Part shown: positions 18,299-28,454 of the stretch, piece after piece
Position numbering within the stretch: position 1 is the first letter of the stretch
Layout: each line of letters opens with the position of its first letter
Source of the DNA: Streptococcus suis
GTDB lineage: Bacteria > Bacillota > Bacilli > Lactobacillales > Streptococcaceae
Length of the DNA stretch: 64,000 bases
Direction: 5' to 3'
NCBI RefSeq assembly: GCF_024509555.1
Contig: NZ_JAMWEL010000002.1
Span: forward strand, 1 to 64,000
The notes under the pieces: model-generated
Databases searched by the model: none
Seen by the model: only the letters and a program-made list of their open reading frames with translations
What the model was told of the DNA's origin: nothing
Position numbers and translations under genes: made by a program

Positions 18299-19216
18299 TT
18301 GAAAAAGAATAAACGTATTTTACTATCTGGTTTAGCCTTGGCTTCGCTCCTAATTCTATCTGGATGTGTAGCTACAGATAAAAAAGGTGTACCGACTGGT
18401 GAGGGCTGGGTCTACAACTACCTCGTTGAACCTATGGGAAATCTAATTAAATTCTTTGCGGAAAATCAAGGACTAGGTTTTGGTCTTGCCATTATCGTGG
18501 TAACACTCATCGTTCGCTTTTTGATTATGCCACTTGGTATTTATCAATCTTGGAAGTCAACTTATCAATCTGAGAAGATGAACTACCTCAAACCAATTTT
18601 GGGACCAATCCAGGAGCGGATGAAAAATGCTAGCTCACAAGAAGAACAGTTAGCTGCCCAACAAGAGTTCTTTGCAGCTCAAAAGCAATATGGCGTTAGC
18701 ATGTTTGGCGGTATGGGATGTCTTCCACTTCTTATCCAAATGCCATTCTTTACAGCCCTTTTCTATGCAGCACGCTTCACTCCTGGAATTTCTGAAGCGA
18801 CCTTCCTTGGAATTGACCTCGGTTCTTCAAGCCTCATCCTCACTGCTGTTGCTGGTATTCTTTATTACATCCAATCACTCTTGATGCAGGTTGGTATGGA
18901 TGAAGAACAGAAGAAACAAATGCGTACAGTTGCTATTATGAACCCTCTCATGATTGTCATGTTCTCTTGGTCTTCACCTGCTGGAGTTACACTTTATTGG
19001 GTAGTCGGTGGTCTTATCGGTCTTATCCAACAAGCACTCACAAACTTTATCTTGAAACCACGTATTCGTGCAAAAGTCGAGGAGGAATTTAAAAACAATC
19101 CTCCAAAACCATATAAATCAAACATCAAAGATGTGACTCCAAAAGCATCGGCTATCATTGAAGAAAAAACTTCTAAAAAATCAAACCGCAATGCTGGTAA
19201 ACAACGGTCTAGATAA
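18299..19216 (+). CDS. yidC: Membrane protein insertase YidC (YidC2-like)
   Basis: The 305-residue insertase starts at TTG, with AAGGAATG upstream. LLILSGCVAT is a lipoprotein signal with the lipid-bearing cysteine at residue 23. Five membrane segments follow in the 60-kDa inner membrane protein domain (IVVTLIVRFLIMPLGIYQSW, GCLPLLIQMPFFTALFYA). A long basic tail (about residues 255-305) fits YidC2, which can bind ribosomes. It inserts proteins cotranslationally with SRP/Sec or alone. YidD is encoded in the same window. Confidence 0.94.
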   Translation: MKKNKRILLSGLALASLLILSGCVATDKKGVPTGEGWVYNYLVEPMGNLIKFFAENQGLGFGLAIIVVTLIVRFLIMPLGIYQSWKSTYQSEKMNYLKPILGPIQERMKNASSQEEQLAAQQEFFAAQKQYGVSMFGGMGCLPLLIQMPFFTALFYAARFTPGISEATFLGIDLGSSSLILTAVAGILYYIQSLLMQVGMDEEQKKQMRTVAIMNPLMIVMFSWSSPAGVTLYWVVGGLIGLIQQALTNFILKPRIRAKVEEEFKNNPPKPYKSNIKDVTPKASAIIEEKTSKKSNRNAGKQRSR

Positions 19217-19222
19217 AACATA

Positions 19223-19250
19223 ACAACCATCCGATTGGATGGTTGTTTTC
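19223..19250 (+). terminator. Terminator after yidC
   Basis: AACAACCATCC and GGATGGTTGTT pair around GATT, followed by TTC. It is nearly symmetrical and lies directly after the yidC stop. Confidence 0.8.
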
Positions 19251-19257
19251 TTATGCA

Positions 19258-19287
19258 AAAAAAGAGAGTCAAACTTGACCCTCTCCA
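19258..19287 (-). terminator. Terminator after greA
   Basis: On the minus strand GAGAGGGTCA and TGACTCTC pair with a short loop, followed by seven T. yidC and greA converge here, each with its own hairpin. Confidence 0.85.
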
Positions 19288-19291
19288 CACC

Positions 19292-19774
19292 TTATTTTGT
19301 TTTTTCAACTTTCAAGATTTTAACTTCATAACTACCAGCCGGTGTCTCAATGGTAGCCACATCACCTGTTTTCTTACCAATCAAGGCATGACCAATTGGA
19401 CTTTCGTTAGAAATCTTACTTGCAAAAGCATCTGCTCCTGCAGCACCAACGATATGGTAAACTTCCTCTTCCGTTTCACCTACTTCTTGGACGGTAACAG
19501 TCTTACCGATTGCCACTTCATCTGCAGCAACTGCATCACTGTTGACAATCTCAGCATAACGGATTTTAGTTTCAATTGTTGAGATTTGACCTTCTACAAA
19601 AGCCTGTTCATCTTTTGCCGCTTCATACTCAGAGTTTTCTGAGAGATCACCATATGAACGTGCAATTTTAATACGTTCTACAATTTCTGGACGCCGGACA
19701 AGCTTAAGCTCCTCCAATTCTTTTTCAAGTTTTTCTTTTTCTTCCAAAGTCATTGGATAGGTTTTTTCTGCCAT
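19292..19774 (-). CDS. greA: Transcription elongation factor GreA
   Basis: The 160-residue protein has an N-terminal antiparallel coiled coil (residues 1-75, [20 protein letters not shown], then [17 protein letters not shown] with the acidic tip) and a C-terminal FKBP-like domain ending [21 protein letters not shown]. It binds the secondary channel of RNA polymerase and stimulates cleavage of backtracked transcripts. It follows mltG by 77 bases. Confidence 0.97.
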   Translation of the reverse strand: MAEKTYPMTLEEKEKLEKELEELKLVRRPEIVERIKIARSYGDLSENSEYEAAKDEQAFVEGQISTIETKIRYAEIVNSDAVAADEVAIGKTVTVQEVGETEEEVYHIVGAAGADAFASKISNESPIGHALIGKKTGDVATIETPAGSYEVKILKVEKTK

Positions 19775-19851
19775 GATAATTCCTTTTCTATTTTATGTTT
19801 ATGAAAACAAAATTATGTGGAAAACCACATAATTTTGAAAAAAGTTCTAAT

Positions 19852-21639
19852 TTATTCTAAGTGTGCATTAACATATTTTGCAACGTTTTGGTCATGTTCT
19901 TCAATTGTTTTAGCGAAGTAAACTGTTCCGGTTGTTACGTCAGCAACAAAGTATAAATAATCTGTTGTACTTGCATTCACAACTGCATCAATTGCAGATA
20001 CACTTGGGCTGTCAACTGGACCAGGCATCAAACCTGTCTTCCAATAGATGTTGTACGGCGACTCAATATTGGTATCAATTCCAGCATCTTCTGCTAGTGT
20101 AGTCTTTTCACCCAATTTACCTTGAGCGTATAGAATTGCAATGTTTGATTGTAACGGCATACCAGCATTGATACGGTTGAAGAAGACACTTGCAATATTG
20201 CGACGATCCTCATCAGTCGAACCTTCTTTTTCAACTAAAGAAGCGAGTGTCAATACTTCATTTACTGTCAAGTTTTTCGCAGCAATAGTTTCATAATAAG
20301 GTTGCAAACGAGCATCCATTGCTGCAATCATTTGCTCAACAAGTCCTTCTAACGTTGTTTCCTCAGTATAATCATAGACTGCCGGGAACAAGTAACCCTC
20401 AAGCTGATAGACTACTCCACTATCCGGTGTCGGTAGACTTGCAAACAATTTTGGATAAGCAGCAACCATACGGTTAATGAAATCAGCGTTTGTAACAAGA
20501 CTCATAAATTCTTCAGATGAAAACGGCGTTGTAGCTCCATCCTCTTGATAATTTTGAGTAATTGCTGTTGAAATCTGCTTCAAGGTATAGCCTTCAACAA
20601 TCAAGATTTTTCCAAGAGGCTCTGTTTCTGGTGCTGGTGTACCACTTTCCTGCAAGGCTTTAGCAATTTCATCAACAGACATGCTCTGTTTCAGGTTGTA
20701 GAAGCCACTTTGGAAATTGTTGTAGCTCTTTAATTTAGCATAGTAGCTAAAGACCGTAGCATTCTTGATTAGCTCGTTTTCTGCTAGAATTCTACCAATA
20801 TCCGAGGTCGTTGAGCCAGATGGAATTTCCAATTGAACCACTTCTGTTGCTTTGGCATTGACTGGTTCCAGATTGGATTTAACCCAGAAGAAACCTGCAA
20901 TCCCAGTAACAAGCATAACAATAATAAGTAGAGACATGATTACCGAAACAATTCGTTTCGCAGTCTTGTCTCGTTTCTGTCTCTTTTGCTTATTAATTTT
21001 TTGGCTTGCACTTCGACTTCTCTGTTTAGCAACTGGTTGTTCAGTTTCCTTCTTCGCCACTTCTTGAGCCGTTGAAGCTGCTGAAGCAACTGTCACTGTT
21101 TCAGATAGTGAAATAATCTCAGTATCCCCAGTAACAGCTGAGACATCTTCCTTAGGAAATTCAAGGAAGGTATCTTCTAAAGGATTGGTTTCCGAAACCT
21201 CTGTACTTGCTTGAGGTGTAGGTATGGCTAACTCTTCAGAAGGTAGATCCAATTGATTTTCTGAGATAATATTTCTTAAAGCTGCAATATTACGTTCAAC
21301 CGTTTCTTGAGTGTAGGTTTGACCTACAATCATATTGCTATCTGCTAACTTTTCTTCTGCAAGTGGGGGGGCTGTACTTTCAAAATGAACTTTAACTTCT
21401 TCTGTTTCCTGTCCACTTTCTTGTACATATGAACGAGGAAAAGCCATCTCATCAATCTTCACAACCTCTCGCTCATCCTTAACAGGTTGTAGCTCCTCGA
21501 TTACTTCATTTCTAGCATCCAACTCAACATCGTCGGACTGCTCCGCTAGTCGTTTTACTTTCAGTTCTTCTAAATCACGAAGGATTTGATCACGAAAACT
21601 CGAAGGCTGCGTGCTATTTTCATTCGTATCTTTGCTCAC
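19852..21639 (-). CDS. mltG: Endolytic murein transglycosylase MltG
   Basis: I choose the GTG at 21639, which has AGGAG seven bases upstream; the TTG at 21645 is too close to it. The protein has 595 residues: a long acidic cytoplasmic region (about 1-220), one membrane helix (IVSVIMSLLIIVMLVTGIAG), a LysM-like segment, then the YceG/MltG catalytic domain with NLTVNEVLTLASLVEKEG and PYNIYWKTGLMPGPVDSPS. It cleaves nascent glycan strands and works with elongation PBPs. A run of seven C lies in the cytoplasmic coding part (about 21364-21370). Confidence 0.93.
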   Translation of the reverse strand: MSKDTNENSTQPSSFRDQILRDLEELKVKRLAEQSDDVELDARNEVIEELQPVKDEREVVKIDEMAFPRSYVQESGQETEEVKVHFESTAPPLAEEKLADSNMIVGQTYTQETVERNIAALRNIISENQLDLPSEELAIPTPQASTEVSETNPLEDTFLEFPKEDVSAVTGDTEIISLSETVTVASAASTAQEVAKKETEQPVAKQRSRSASQKINKQKRQKRDKTAKRIVSVIMSLLIIVMLVTGIAGFFWVKSNLEPVNAKATEVVQLEIPSGSTTSDIGRILAENELIKNATVFSYYAKLKSYNNFQSGFYNLKQSMSVDEIAKALQESGTPAPETEPLGKILIVEGYTLKQISTAITQNYQEDGATTPFSSEEFMSLVTNADFINRMVAAYPKLFASLPTPDSGVVYQLEGYLFPAVYDYTEETTLEGLVEQMIAAMDARLQPYYETIAAKNLTVNEVLTLASLVEKEGSTDEDRRNIASVFFNRINAGMPLQSNIAILYAQGKLGEKTTLAEDAGIDTNIESPYNIYWKTGLMPGPVDSPSVSAIDAVVNASTTDYLYFVADVTTGTVYFAKTIEEHDQNVAKYVNAHLE

Positions 21640-21776
21640 ACTCAAGCTCCTTTCACACAGTTACTATACATTATATCTCAAAGAAATAATAAATGCAAGA
21701 ACTTCCTTATTTTACTTATTCTTTTAAGATTCCGCCAATCAAACACTATTTTAATTTTCTCATTCTATTATAGAAA

Positions 21777-22259
21777 TTAGGCTAACCAGAGCATATCAAC
21801 CCAAGTTTGATTGCCAAACTGAGATTGAGAATGCCCCATATCTTCAAATTGATTAGCTTCATAATAGTTGACCAAATATTCTTTACAAGTTAGGGCAATT
21901 CCTTTTCTTCCTTGATAAGTAGCTACTTCTTTTAAGGCAGCCAATAGCAATGTACCAATCCCTTGACCCTTGTAAGCTTCTGCTACAGATAAACTAGCAA
22001 TAGCTAAATAGTCAGCCTCTTTCTGACATTCATTCTTTACGAAAAAAATGTCATCCGTAACAGTTGGCAAGATTGAGGGACAGGCTAGGACAACCCCCAC
22101 AACTTCATCTCCTTCCTCCATTACTAAACTAGTTCCCTTAAAAACATTTACATAAGTCTTTAGAACATCCTCAGAAATTTGTTCTTCCTTGGAAAAATTA
22201 GCCTGTTCTAGTCTACTAATCTCTTCTAAATCCTTTGGTTGGGCAAAACGTATTTCCAT
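21777..22259 (-). CDS. GNAT-family N-acetyltransferase
   Basis: I place the start at the ATG at 22259, preceded by AAGGGAGAAAAT, giving 160 residues. The acetyl-CoA-binding motif A is SVAEAYKGQGIGTLLLAALK at about residues 95-115. The substrate is unknown. It follows murC, but a terminator-like hairpin lies in the 55-base gap, so cotranscription is only partial at best. Confidence 0.85.
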   Translation of the reverse strand: MEIRFAQPKDLEEISRLEQANFSKEEQISEDVLKTYVNVFKGTSLVMEEGDEVVGVVLACPSILPTVTDDIFFVKNECQKEADYLAIASLSVAEAYKGQGIGTLLLAALKEVATYQGRKGIALTCKEYLVNYYEANQFEDMGHSQSQFGNQTWVDMLWLA

Positions 22260-22277
22260 ATTTTCTCCCTTATATAG

Positions 22278-22310
22278 CGGAAAAACAGGGGCCTTGGGCC
22301 TCCGTTTTTC
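22278..22310 (-). terminator. Terminator after murC
   Basis: On the minus strand AAAACGGAGGCC and GGCCCCTGTTTT pair around CAA, followed by T and CC. It has the symmetrical A and T flanks of a strong intrinsic terminator. Confidence 0.75.
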
Positions 22311-22314
22311 TATA

Positions 22315-23646
22315 TTATTGTACATTATTTGTCAAATTTGACAGCAATCTTTCAAATGAATATTCATAAGACTGAATATCTCCAGCTCCCATGAAAACAT
22401 AGACTGCATTGTCGTGGTCTAACAGTGGTGAAGTGTTTTCAACTGTAATTAAACCACCTTTTTTATTGATTTTTGCCGCTAAATCTTCTATCTTAACCTG
22501 TCCATTATCTGTCTCACGAGCCGATCCATAAATTTGTGCTAAATATACAGCATCCGCTCCATTTAAGGCAGTAGCAAACTCATCTAAGAGTGCAATAGTA
22601 CGGGTAAAGGTATGGGGTTGGAAGATGGCAACTAGTTCCTTACTAGGATATTTCTGACGAGCTGCATCTATTGTTGCAATAATTTCTGTTGGATGATGGG
22701 CAAAGTCATCAATAATAATCGCGTCGTTTACAATTTTCTCAGTAAAGCGGCGTTTCACACCTGCAAATGTCTTCAAATGTTCCGCAACCAAATCCAAATC
22801 AAAACCAGCAATATAGAGGTTAGCAATGACAGCCGTCGCATTCATTACATTATGTTTGCCAAAGGTTGGAATTTGAAATTCCCCCAGGTACTCTTCCTTG
22901 TGGCGCACTTTAAATTGCGAACCATTTGTTGAAGGTTGCAAATCATAGGCTACAAAGTCATTGTTTTCTCCGGTACCGTAATAATATATAGGCGCTTCGG
23001 CAGTAATGCGACGCAATTGCTCATCTTCACCATAGACAAAGAGGCCTTTTTTGACTTGTTTTGCATAATCGTCAAAAGCATTGAAGACATCCTCTAAACT
23101 GGTGAAATAATCAGGATGGTCAAAATCAATATTTGTAATGATACTATATTCTGGATAGTAAGGAGCAAAATGACGCTCATATTCATCCGACTCAAAGACA
23201 AAATACTGAGCATTGGCTGAACCACGACCAGTCCCGTCACCAATCAAGAATGAGGTATCGGTAATATTGCGCATAACATGTGCCAAAAGACCTGTCGTTG
23301 AAGTCTTTCCATGAGCACCAGCTACACCAAGGCTGGTAAATCCTTTCATAAATTCACCTAAAAATTCATGATAGCGTTTATAGGTAAACCCTTGGGCGTC
23401 CGCATAAGCAATTTCAATGTTATTATCCGGACGGAAAGCATTCCCTGCAATCAGTTCAACATCAGCTGTGATATTGTTCTCATCGAACGGCAAGATCGAA
23501 ATACCAGCCTGTTCAAGTCCTCGCTGGGTAAAATAATACTTATCAACATCACTACCTTGGACTTGATGTCCCATCTGATGTAGCATAAGGGCTAGGGCAC
23601 TCATTCCTGACCCCTTAATTCCAATAAAATGATAGCGTTTAGTCAT
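22315..23646 (-). CDS. murC: UDP-N-acetylmuramate-L-alanine ligase MurC
   Basis: The 443-residue ligase adds L-alanine to UDP-MurNAc in peptidoglycan precursor synthesis. The N-terminal Rossmann domain starts [18 protein letters not shown]. The ATP loop is [18 protein letters not shown] near residue 105, and [10 protein letters not shown] near 315 contacts substrate. It overlaps the preceding hypothetical gene by eight bases. Confidence 0.96.
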   Translation of the reverse strand: MTKRYHFIGIKGSGMSALALMLHQMGHQVQGSDVDKYYFTQRGLEQAGISILPFDENNITADVELIAGNAFRPDNNIEIAYADAQGFTYKRYHEFLGEFMKGFTSLGVAGAHGKTSTTGLLAHVMRNITDTSFLIGDGTGRGSANAQYFVFESDEYERHFAPYYPEYSIITNIDFDHPDYFTSLEDVFNAFDDYAKQVKKGLFVYGEDEQLRRITAEAPIYYYGTGENNDFVAYDLQPSTNGSQFKVRHKEEYLGEFQIPTFGKHNVMNATAVIANLYIAGFDLDLVAEHLKTFAGVKRRFTEKIVNDAIIIDDFAHHPTEIIATIDAARQKYPSKELVAIFQPHTFTRTIALLDEFATALNGADAVYLAQIYGSARETDNGQVKIEDLAAKINKKGGLITVENTSPLLDHDNAVYVFMGAGDIQSYEYSFERLLSNLTNNVQ

Positions 23647-24298
23647 TTGTTCTCTCTTCTATTTCTGTTAGATTTAATTCTTGGGCAATGCGACGTTCCT
23701 GTTTTTGTTGCCTCTCAGGATAATTATAAACCTGACTCTTCTTCAAAAAGTCATAGGAATTCTTGCGAATGGTCTTCCCTTGCTCTCGATCTTCTTTCTT
23801 CAAGGAATACACAGCGGGGAGATCAGCCAAAATATAGTCCGTCTGACGCAATTTATCCGCCAAGCGACTTAATTGCCCCACCTTTCCTTTTTCACTTGTC
23901 TTAGTGAGAGTAACTTTTGATTGACCAAGTTTCTCTTCCTTCAGATAAGTTGCGGATTTCTTTTTCTTCAAATCCTCCCTAGCACGCTCTCGAGCTAGTT
24001 GCCCCTGCGTTTTTTTGCTAGAAGGGCTCAAATTTTTAAATTGTTGCAATCTTTCTTTGCGGGAATGACGAGATAGACTTTTTTCTTGATTTGGCAACAC
24101 TCTCTCTATTGTTTTTCGAACCTGACCGTCACTTGTGTCCCGCTTGTTGTCAAGAGTCAAACTAAAATCTTTTTCATGATAAGTCCCCTTGATATTGCTA
24201 ATCAAGTCCTGCTCATCATACAAATTCATCTTGGGGTTGTCACCAACTAATACTTCATCATCTGCGACTAGCGGAAATCTCTTCTCTTGTCTCATCAT
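23639..24298 (-). CDS. Conserved streptococcal hypothetical protein upstream of murC
   Basis: This 219-residue protein is highly charged, rich in Lys, Arg, Glu and Gln, with no membrane segment or known motif. Predicted long helices include [32 protein letters not shown] precedes the ATG at 24298. Its overlap with murC suggests joint expression. No function can be assigned. Confidence 0.75.
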   Translation of the reverse strand: MMRQEKRFPLVADDEVLVGDNPKMNLYDEQDLISNIKGTYHEKDFSLTLDNKRDTSDGQVRKTIERVLPNQEKSLSRHSRKERLQQFKNLSPSSKKTQGQLARERAREDLKKKKSATYLKEEKLGQSKVTLTKTSEKGKVGQLSRLADKLRQTDYILADLPAVYSLKKEDREQGKTIRKNSYDFLKKSQVYNYPERQQKQERRIAQELNLTEIEERTND

Positions 24299-24377
24299 AA
24301 GTTATCCTTTCGAATCCTTATTATACCATATTTGGTCCGTCTTTGCCTAATGCAATACGTTTACAGTTTATTTAGAT

Positions 24378-27300
24378 TTACTCTATCCCCAAAATAGCAC
24401 GAATATCCTCAACCGTCAAGTTTGTACGACTTTCATTTCCGTCAAGAACCGTTTTGACTAGATTTTTCTTATTTTCCTGGAGGGCTTGGATTTTTTCTTC
24501 AATGGTTCCTCTGGTAATCAGACGGTAGCATTCTACTTTTTCAGTCTGTCCCATTCGGTGGGCACGACTAATAGCCTGGGCTTCCACAGCCGGGTTCCAC
24601 CAGAGGTCAACAAGGATAACTGTATCCGCACCGGTCAAGTTCAGACCAACCCCTCCTGCTTTCAAGGAAATGAGAAAGGCATCCCGGCTACCCGCATTGA
24701 AGGCCTGGGTCATTTCCTGGCGTTGATTAGCAGGGGTGGAGCCTGTCAAGGTATAAGAAGTTAAACCAATTTCTTTTAATTGCTCTTCAATCTGCTCCAG
24801 CATCTGTCTAAATTGGGAGAAAATCAGGACCCTATGCTCTCCTTCTTTCAGTTGCAGAAGCAGTTCTTTCAGACTATTGAGCTTACCACTTTCTCCCCTG
24901 AAATCATCCATGAAGAGACTAGGTGTGTCACAAATTTGGCGTAATCGCGTAATCCCTGATAGAATTTCAATCTTGCTTCGGTTGATTTGGGCATCATCAG
25001 CACCGGCAATTTTAGACTGCATTTGTTGGAGTTGGGCCAGATAGATAGTTTTCTGCTCATCAGTCAATTCATTGAGTACATTGACTTCTGTCAAATCAGG
25101 CAACTCCTGCAGAACATCTTCCTTATGTCGTCTGAGGACAAAGGGTTGGATGGTTCGAGCAATCTCTTTAGTACTTAACTTGCTAAAGGCCTGTTTATTA
25201 GGCAATAAACCTGGAAGTACAATTTGGAAAATAGACCACAATTCCGTCAAATGATTTTCAATCGGTGTACCTGAAAGAGCGAAACAATTCCCAACCTCAA
25301 ATTCTCTCAGTAGCTGAGCGATTTTAGATTGGGCATTTTTCATGACCTGAGCCTCATCTAAAATCAGGTAATCAAACTTTTCTTGTTTGTAGAGATCAAT
25401 ATCCTGCCTAAAGGATGGGTAGGATGTTACCAAAATTTGATGCCCCTGACCAATCAAGTCTACTCGCTGCTCCTTACTTCCGTGAACAACCCTTACGTCT
25501 AAATCCGGAGCAAAGCGCTGGCATTCATCTGACCAGTTGTAAATCAAACTTGAGGGAGCCAAAATCAAGACCCGGCTATCCTCGGTCATCCGACTGGATA
25601 GAAAGGCGATGGTTTGCAGAGTCTTTCCCAGTCCCATATCATCCGCCAAAATACCTCCAAAACCATAATGATCCAGCATAGACAACCATTTGATACCAGT
25701 CTGCTGGTAATCTCTCAATTCAGTTTTCACATCCAAAACAGGCAAGGGAAAACTGTCAGGCTTGGCAAGGTAGCCAGCCATTTCTTGAAAATCCTTAGAA
25801 AAACGAACTTGATCATAGCTAGAAAGCGACTGGGCTAATTGGTAACCTGCCAAAGCATGAACCTGCACCTGTCCTCCCTTGCCATGCTTGGCTCTTAGTT
25901 GAAGCAAGGTCTGACTGATTTTCCGGGTTTCCTCATCAAAAACAAGGACTTTCCCGGTCGGGCTGATGTAATGGTCCTCTTGATTGAGCAAGGCTTCCAG
26001 TGCCTGATCTATTTCAGACTGATCAATTCCAGATAAATCGAATGAAATATCCAAAAGCGAGCCATTTCGAACAATTTCCAGCTGTGGTTTAGATTCAACC
26101 AAGAGAGATTGAAGGTTTTCTGATAAACGGACCTGCCCCATTCTCTCTAAAAGTGGTAACTGCTGGCGGAAAAAAGGATAAACTTCCTGCTGGCTAAGGG
26201 CAGGTCTTTGGGCCAGGTATTTGCCCCGAAAACCAGCCAAACTGATTGCCTGAAAGACAGCTTCTAGGTGCTGAAAATGACTGGCAAATGGAAGGAGGCT
26301 CAGCTCTTCCTCACTTCTGACCAAGCGACCATCAAAATCTAAAACCAACTGCAAGGACAGACTTCCATTTTCCTCCATATCGATATGGAAATGTGGAGTA
26401 AAATCATGAATTTTAAAGCGTTTGGGTGCCTTGACCCTTCCAATCGTCTGCAAATCTAGTAAACTCAAAGCCAAGCGGTCCTGGTCTTGAAAATCGACCT
26501 GGACTTTTCTCAAACCAGACTCAGTAGGCACTAAATTAGAAATCTGACCAATCAGCTGTTGCTGCATCCGATTGACACTATAAATAACCCCATCGAGCAA
26601 GAGATAACGACCTTGAAGTAGAGGACGAACAACTTTTTCATGAATAACCATTTCAATCATATGCGTATGGACTGTCACATCAAAGAGATAAAGTCCAGTT
26701 TCCTCTGTCAAAGGCAGTACCATCAAGGACGAATAGGAACGCTGTTCATAGGTAAAGACAAACTCATCCAGCTGGTTCAACAAGTCAAGACCTTCTTCAA
26801 AATAGGCTTGAGGCAATCGAAAGTGACGACCAAAATGGATGAGAATATCCGAGTCTAAACCTACCTTCTCCGGAATTAAAGTCCAAAGGAAATCTAAAAG
26901 AGCCTGACTGGCTTCATCAAAGTTTTCATAGGCTAGCTGCTCATAGTAATTTTTCCCGATTTGGTAATGCCCATTGGTCTTGAGCAAGCGCAAAAAAGCA
27001 CCAATGTCCCTTACAATATAGGCGCGCGTGTCTGGTAAACGGCTAATTTTCAAGGTCCAGTCTATCTGACGATCATAAGGCAACAAGCTCCCCTCAACAG
27101 AGAGGCGATACTTTATGCCCATTTCTGGCTTGGGACGCAAAATCTCATCTAAAAAGAGGCCACCAAAATAGGTCCTCCGGACCGTTTCCTTGTGTTGATT
27201 TCCCTCTTCTTTCCGCTCCTGCTCCAGATTTTTACCAGCACCATCATTTTTTAAATAATACTCCGTGGCTGCCAAATGCTGACAGTAGCCCTTGCTTTGA

Positions 27301-27470
27301 AACAAGTGACAACTACACTGCAAATCACTGTCCTCATCGCTGTAAACAAAACGTTCTCCAGCAATATCCAGCTCCAACTTCCCATTCTCGCTCTGAAGAA
27401 CAGTCAGTTTCCCAGCCTCATACAAATCAATTCCTTCTTGGCGAACCCGCCCCGGCATCATGCGACCCAT
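24378..27470 (-). CDS. SNF2-family helicase with SWIM zinc finger
   Basis: The 1030-residue protein has an N-terminal SWIM zinc-binding motif (CSCHLFQSKGYCQHLAATEY, residues about 54-73), a long middle region, and a complete SNF2 ATPase at the C-terminus. GGILADDMGLGKTLQTIAFL is Walker A, LDEAQVMKN the DEAH-like box, ALSGTPIENHLTELWSIF motif III, and NPAVEAQAISRAHRMGQ motif VI. It should translocate on duplex DNA using ATP. Biological role is unproven; the ORF is intact. Confidence 0.93.
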   Translation of the reverse strand: MGRMMPGRVRQEGIDLYEAGKLTVLQSENGKLELDIAGERFVYSDEDSDLQCSCHLFQSKGYCQHLAATEYYLKNDGAGKNLEQERKEEGNQHKETVRRTYFGGLFLDEILRPKPEMGIKYRLSVEGSLLPYDRQIDWTLKISRLPDTRAYIVRDIGAFLRLLKTNGHYQIGKNYYEQLAYENFDEASQALLDFLWTLIPEKVGLDSDILIHFGRHFRLPQAYFEEGLDLLNQLDEFVFTYEQRSYSSLMVLPLTEETGLYLFDVTVHTHMIEMVIHEKVVRPLLQGRYLLLDGVIYSVNRMQQQLIGQISNLVPTESGLRKVQVDFQDQDRLALSLLDLQTIGRVKAPKRFKIHDFTPHFHIDMEENGSLSLQLVLDFDGRLVRSEEELSLLPFASHFQHLEAVFQAISLAGFRGKYLAQRPALSQQEVYPFFRQQLPLLERMGQVRLSENLQSLLVESKPQLEIVRNGSLLDISFDLSGIDQSEIDQALEALLNQEDHYISPTGKVLVFDEETRKISQTLLQLRAKHGKGGQVQVHALAGYQLAQSLSSYDQVRFSKDFQEMAGYLAKPDSFPLPVLDVKTELRDYQQTGIKWLSMLDHYGFGGILADDMGLGKTLQTIAFLSSRMTEDSRVLILAPSSLIYNWSDECQRFAPDLDVRVVHGSKEQRVDLIGQGHQILVTSYPSFRQDIDLYKQEKFDYLILDEAQVMKNAQSKIAQLLREFEVGNCFALSGTPIENHLTELWSIFQIVLPGLLPNKQAFSKLSTKEIARTIQPFVLRRHKEDVLQELPDLTEVNVLNELTDEQKTIYLAQLQQMQSKIAGADDAQINRSKIEILSGITRLRQICDTPSLFMDDFRGESGKLNSLKELLLQLKEGEHRVLIFSQFRQMLEQIEEQLKEIGLTSYTLTGSTPANQRQEMTQAFNAGSRDAFLISLKAGGVGLNLTGADTVILVDLWWNPAVEAQAISRAHRMGQTEKVECYRLITRGTIEEKIQALQENKKNLVKTVLDGNESRTNLTVEDIRAILGIE

Positions 27471-27560
27471 AGCAATACCTCTTTTGACCTAGCACAATCT
27501 CTAAAATATTATCTTTTCATTATAGCATATTTCAAGAGATAATTCCTTGCCTAGGCATCA

Positions 27561-27589
27561 AAAAAACACCAGTCAATCAACTGATGTTC
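27561..27589 (-). terminator. Terminator overlapping a stop codon
   Basis: On the minus strand ACATCAGT and ACTGGTGT pair, followed by seven T. The stop codon of the upstream small membrane protein gene (27577-27579) lies inside the loop. Confidence 0.8.
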
Positions 27590-27897
27590 CTAGAAATCAT
27601 TTTATAATATTTTGTCACTAACCACATTTTCTTCACAAAACCAAGTGTTTTTAAGAGCCAAAATAGGAGAATTGGTATGAAAAGGATTGCTAAAATGAGG
27701 TTAACCCAGCCCTTTCCATCCAGAAACATCAGAAGGAATACTGTGGGTACAAAAGTAAGCAGACCAAGCATCAAGAGGTTGATTAGAAGCCCCAACCAGC
27801 CCAGCCAGTAGCGAAGGCCAAAAGGAGCATACTTTCTTTCATCAAAATCTGCCAAACCCGTCAAAAATTCAAATACTAGTTCACCTAAAAACTCCAT
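27577..27897 (-). CDS. Small membrane protein, first of a paralogous pair
   Basis: The 106-residue protein has two or three hydrophobic segments. The sequence YAPFGLRYWLGWLGLLINLL matches KPFGFRYWLGLVACIWLN of the neighbouring gene, so the two are paralogues. Function unknown. It follows the other copy by one base and ends inside a terminator hairpin. Confidence 0.75.
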   Translation of the reverse strand: MEFLGELVFEFLTGLADFDERKYAPFGLRYWLGWLGLLINLLMLGLLTFVPTVFLLMFLDGKGWVNLILAILFIPILLFWLLKTLGFVKKMWLVTKYYKMISRNIS

Positions 27898-27898
27898 A

Positions 27899-28237
27899 CT
27901 AGACTTCCTTTCTCAGCTGACTGTAATACCTGGTTCGTCGGACGAGGGTTTTAATCGCATGTAGAGATAGGAAGCTTAGGCCAATTGCACATAACAAAAA
28001 GAAGATGAAAAGCAAAACCGTAGGCTGTTCAAATCGATGATAGACCATAATCGAACCACCTGTAAAAGCGATAAAATAGGATACCAAAGTCACAAAATTG
28101 AGCCAGATGCAAGCCACCAGCCCCAGCCAATAACGAAAGCCAAAAGGTTTATACTGACTATCTTCATAAAATACAAGAAAAAATGATGAAAAAGAAAGCA
28201 ATATCAAAAAAGAACGCCAAATCGGAAACGCTACCAT
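27899..28237 (-). CDS. Small membrane protein, second of a paralogous pair
   Basis: The 112-residue protein has three or four hydrophobic segments and shares the PFGxRYWLG motif with the next gene. Both lie in the same orientation and probably form a two-gene transcript. No family is recognised. The structured repeat at 28287-28454 lies just upstream. Confidence 0.75.
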   Translation of the reverse strand: MVAFPIWRSFLILLSFSSFFLVFYEDSQYKPFGFRYWLGLVACIWLNFVTLVSYFIAFTGGSIMVYHRFEQPTVLLFIFFLLCAIGLSFLSLHAIKTLVRRTRYYSQLRKEV

Positions 28238-28286
28238 ACCAACACCTCCAAGCCCATTCTAGCATATTTACGAATAATTGCAAAGA

Positions 28287-28454
28287 GGGAGTGGGACAGA
28301 ACTCGCAAATTGTTAAAAGAGTTCGTATTCCCACCCCCGCACAGTTGATTAGGTCAGATTGGGAGTGTAAAACACGAACAAATCTGCCAATCAACCACTG
28401 CGCTGAGATGTTGACCCGAACTCTGAGAAGCGTGGCTGGACTTTTTGCCCAGCC
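28287..28454 (+). repeat. Dispersed structured repeat, copy A
   Basis: This sequence of about 168 bp is repeated in reverse orientation at 34283-34448 with most bases identical. Shared blocks include GGGAGTGGGA at one end, CCCACCCCCGCACAGTTGAT in the middle and CTGCGCTGAGATGTTGAC. It is largely self-complementary: GTTGATTAGGTCAGATT can pair with AATCTGCCAATCAAC (with mismatches), and AGAGTTCG with CGAACTCT. The end next to der, GGCTGG/CCAGCC, may act as the der terminator. Confidence 0.8.

Noticed and set aside
21777-22325. Longer GNAT protein starting at 22325
   Set aside because: The extra 22 residues overlap the murC end and its terminator and lack a ribosome site; the ATG at 22259 has a good one.
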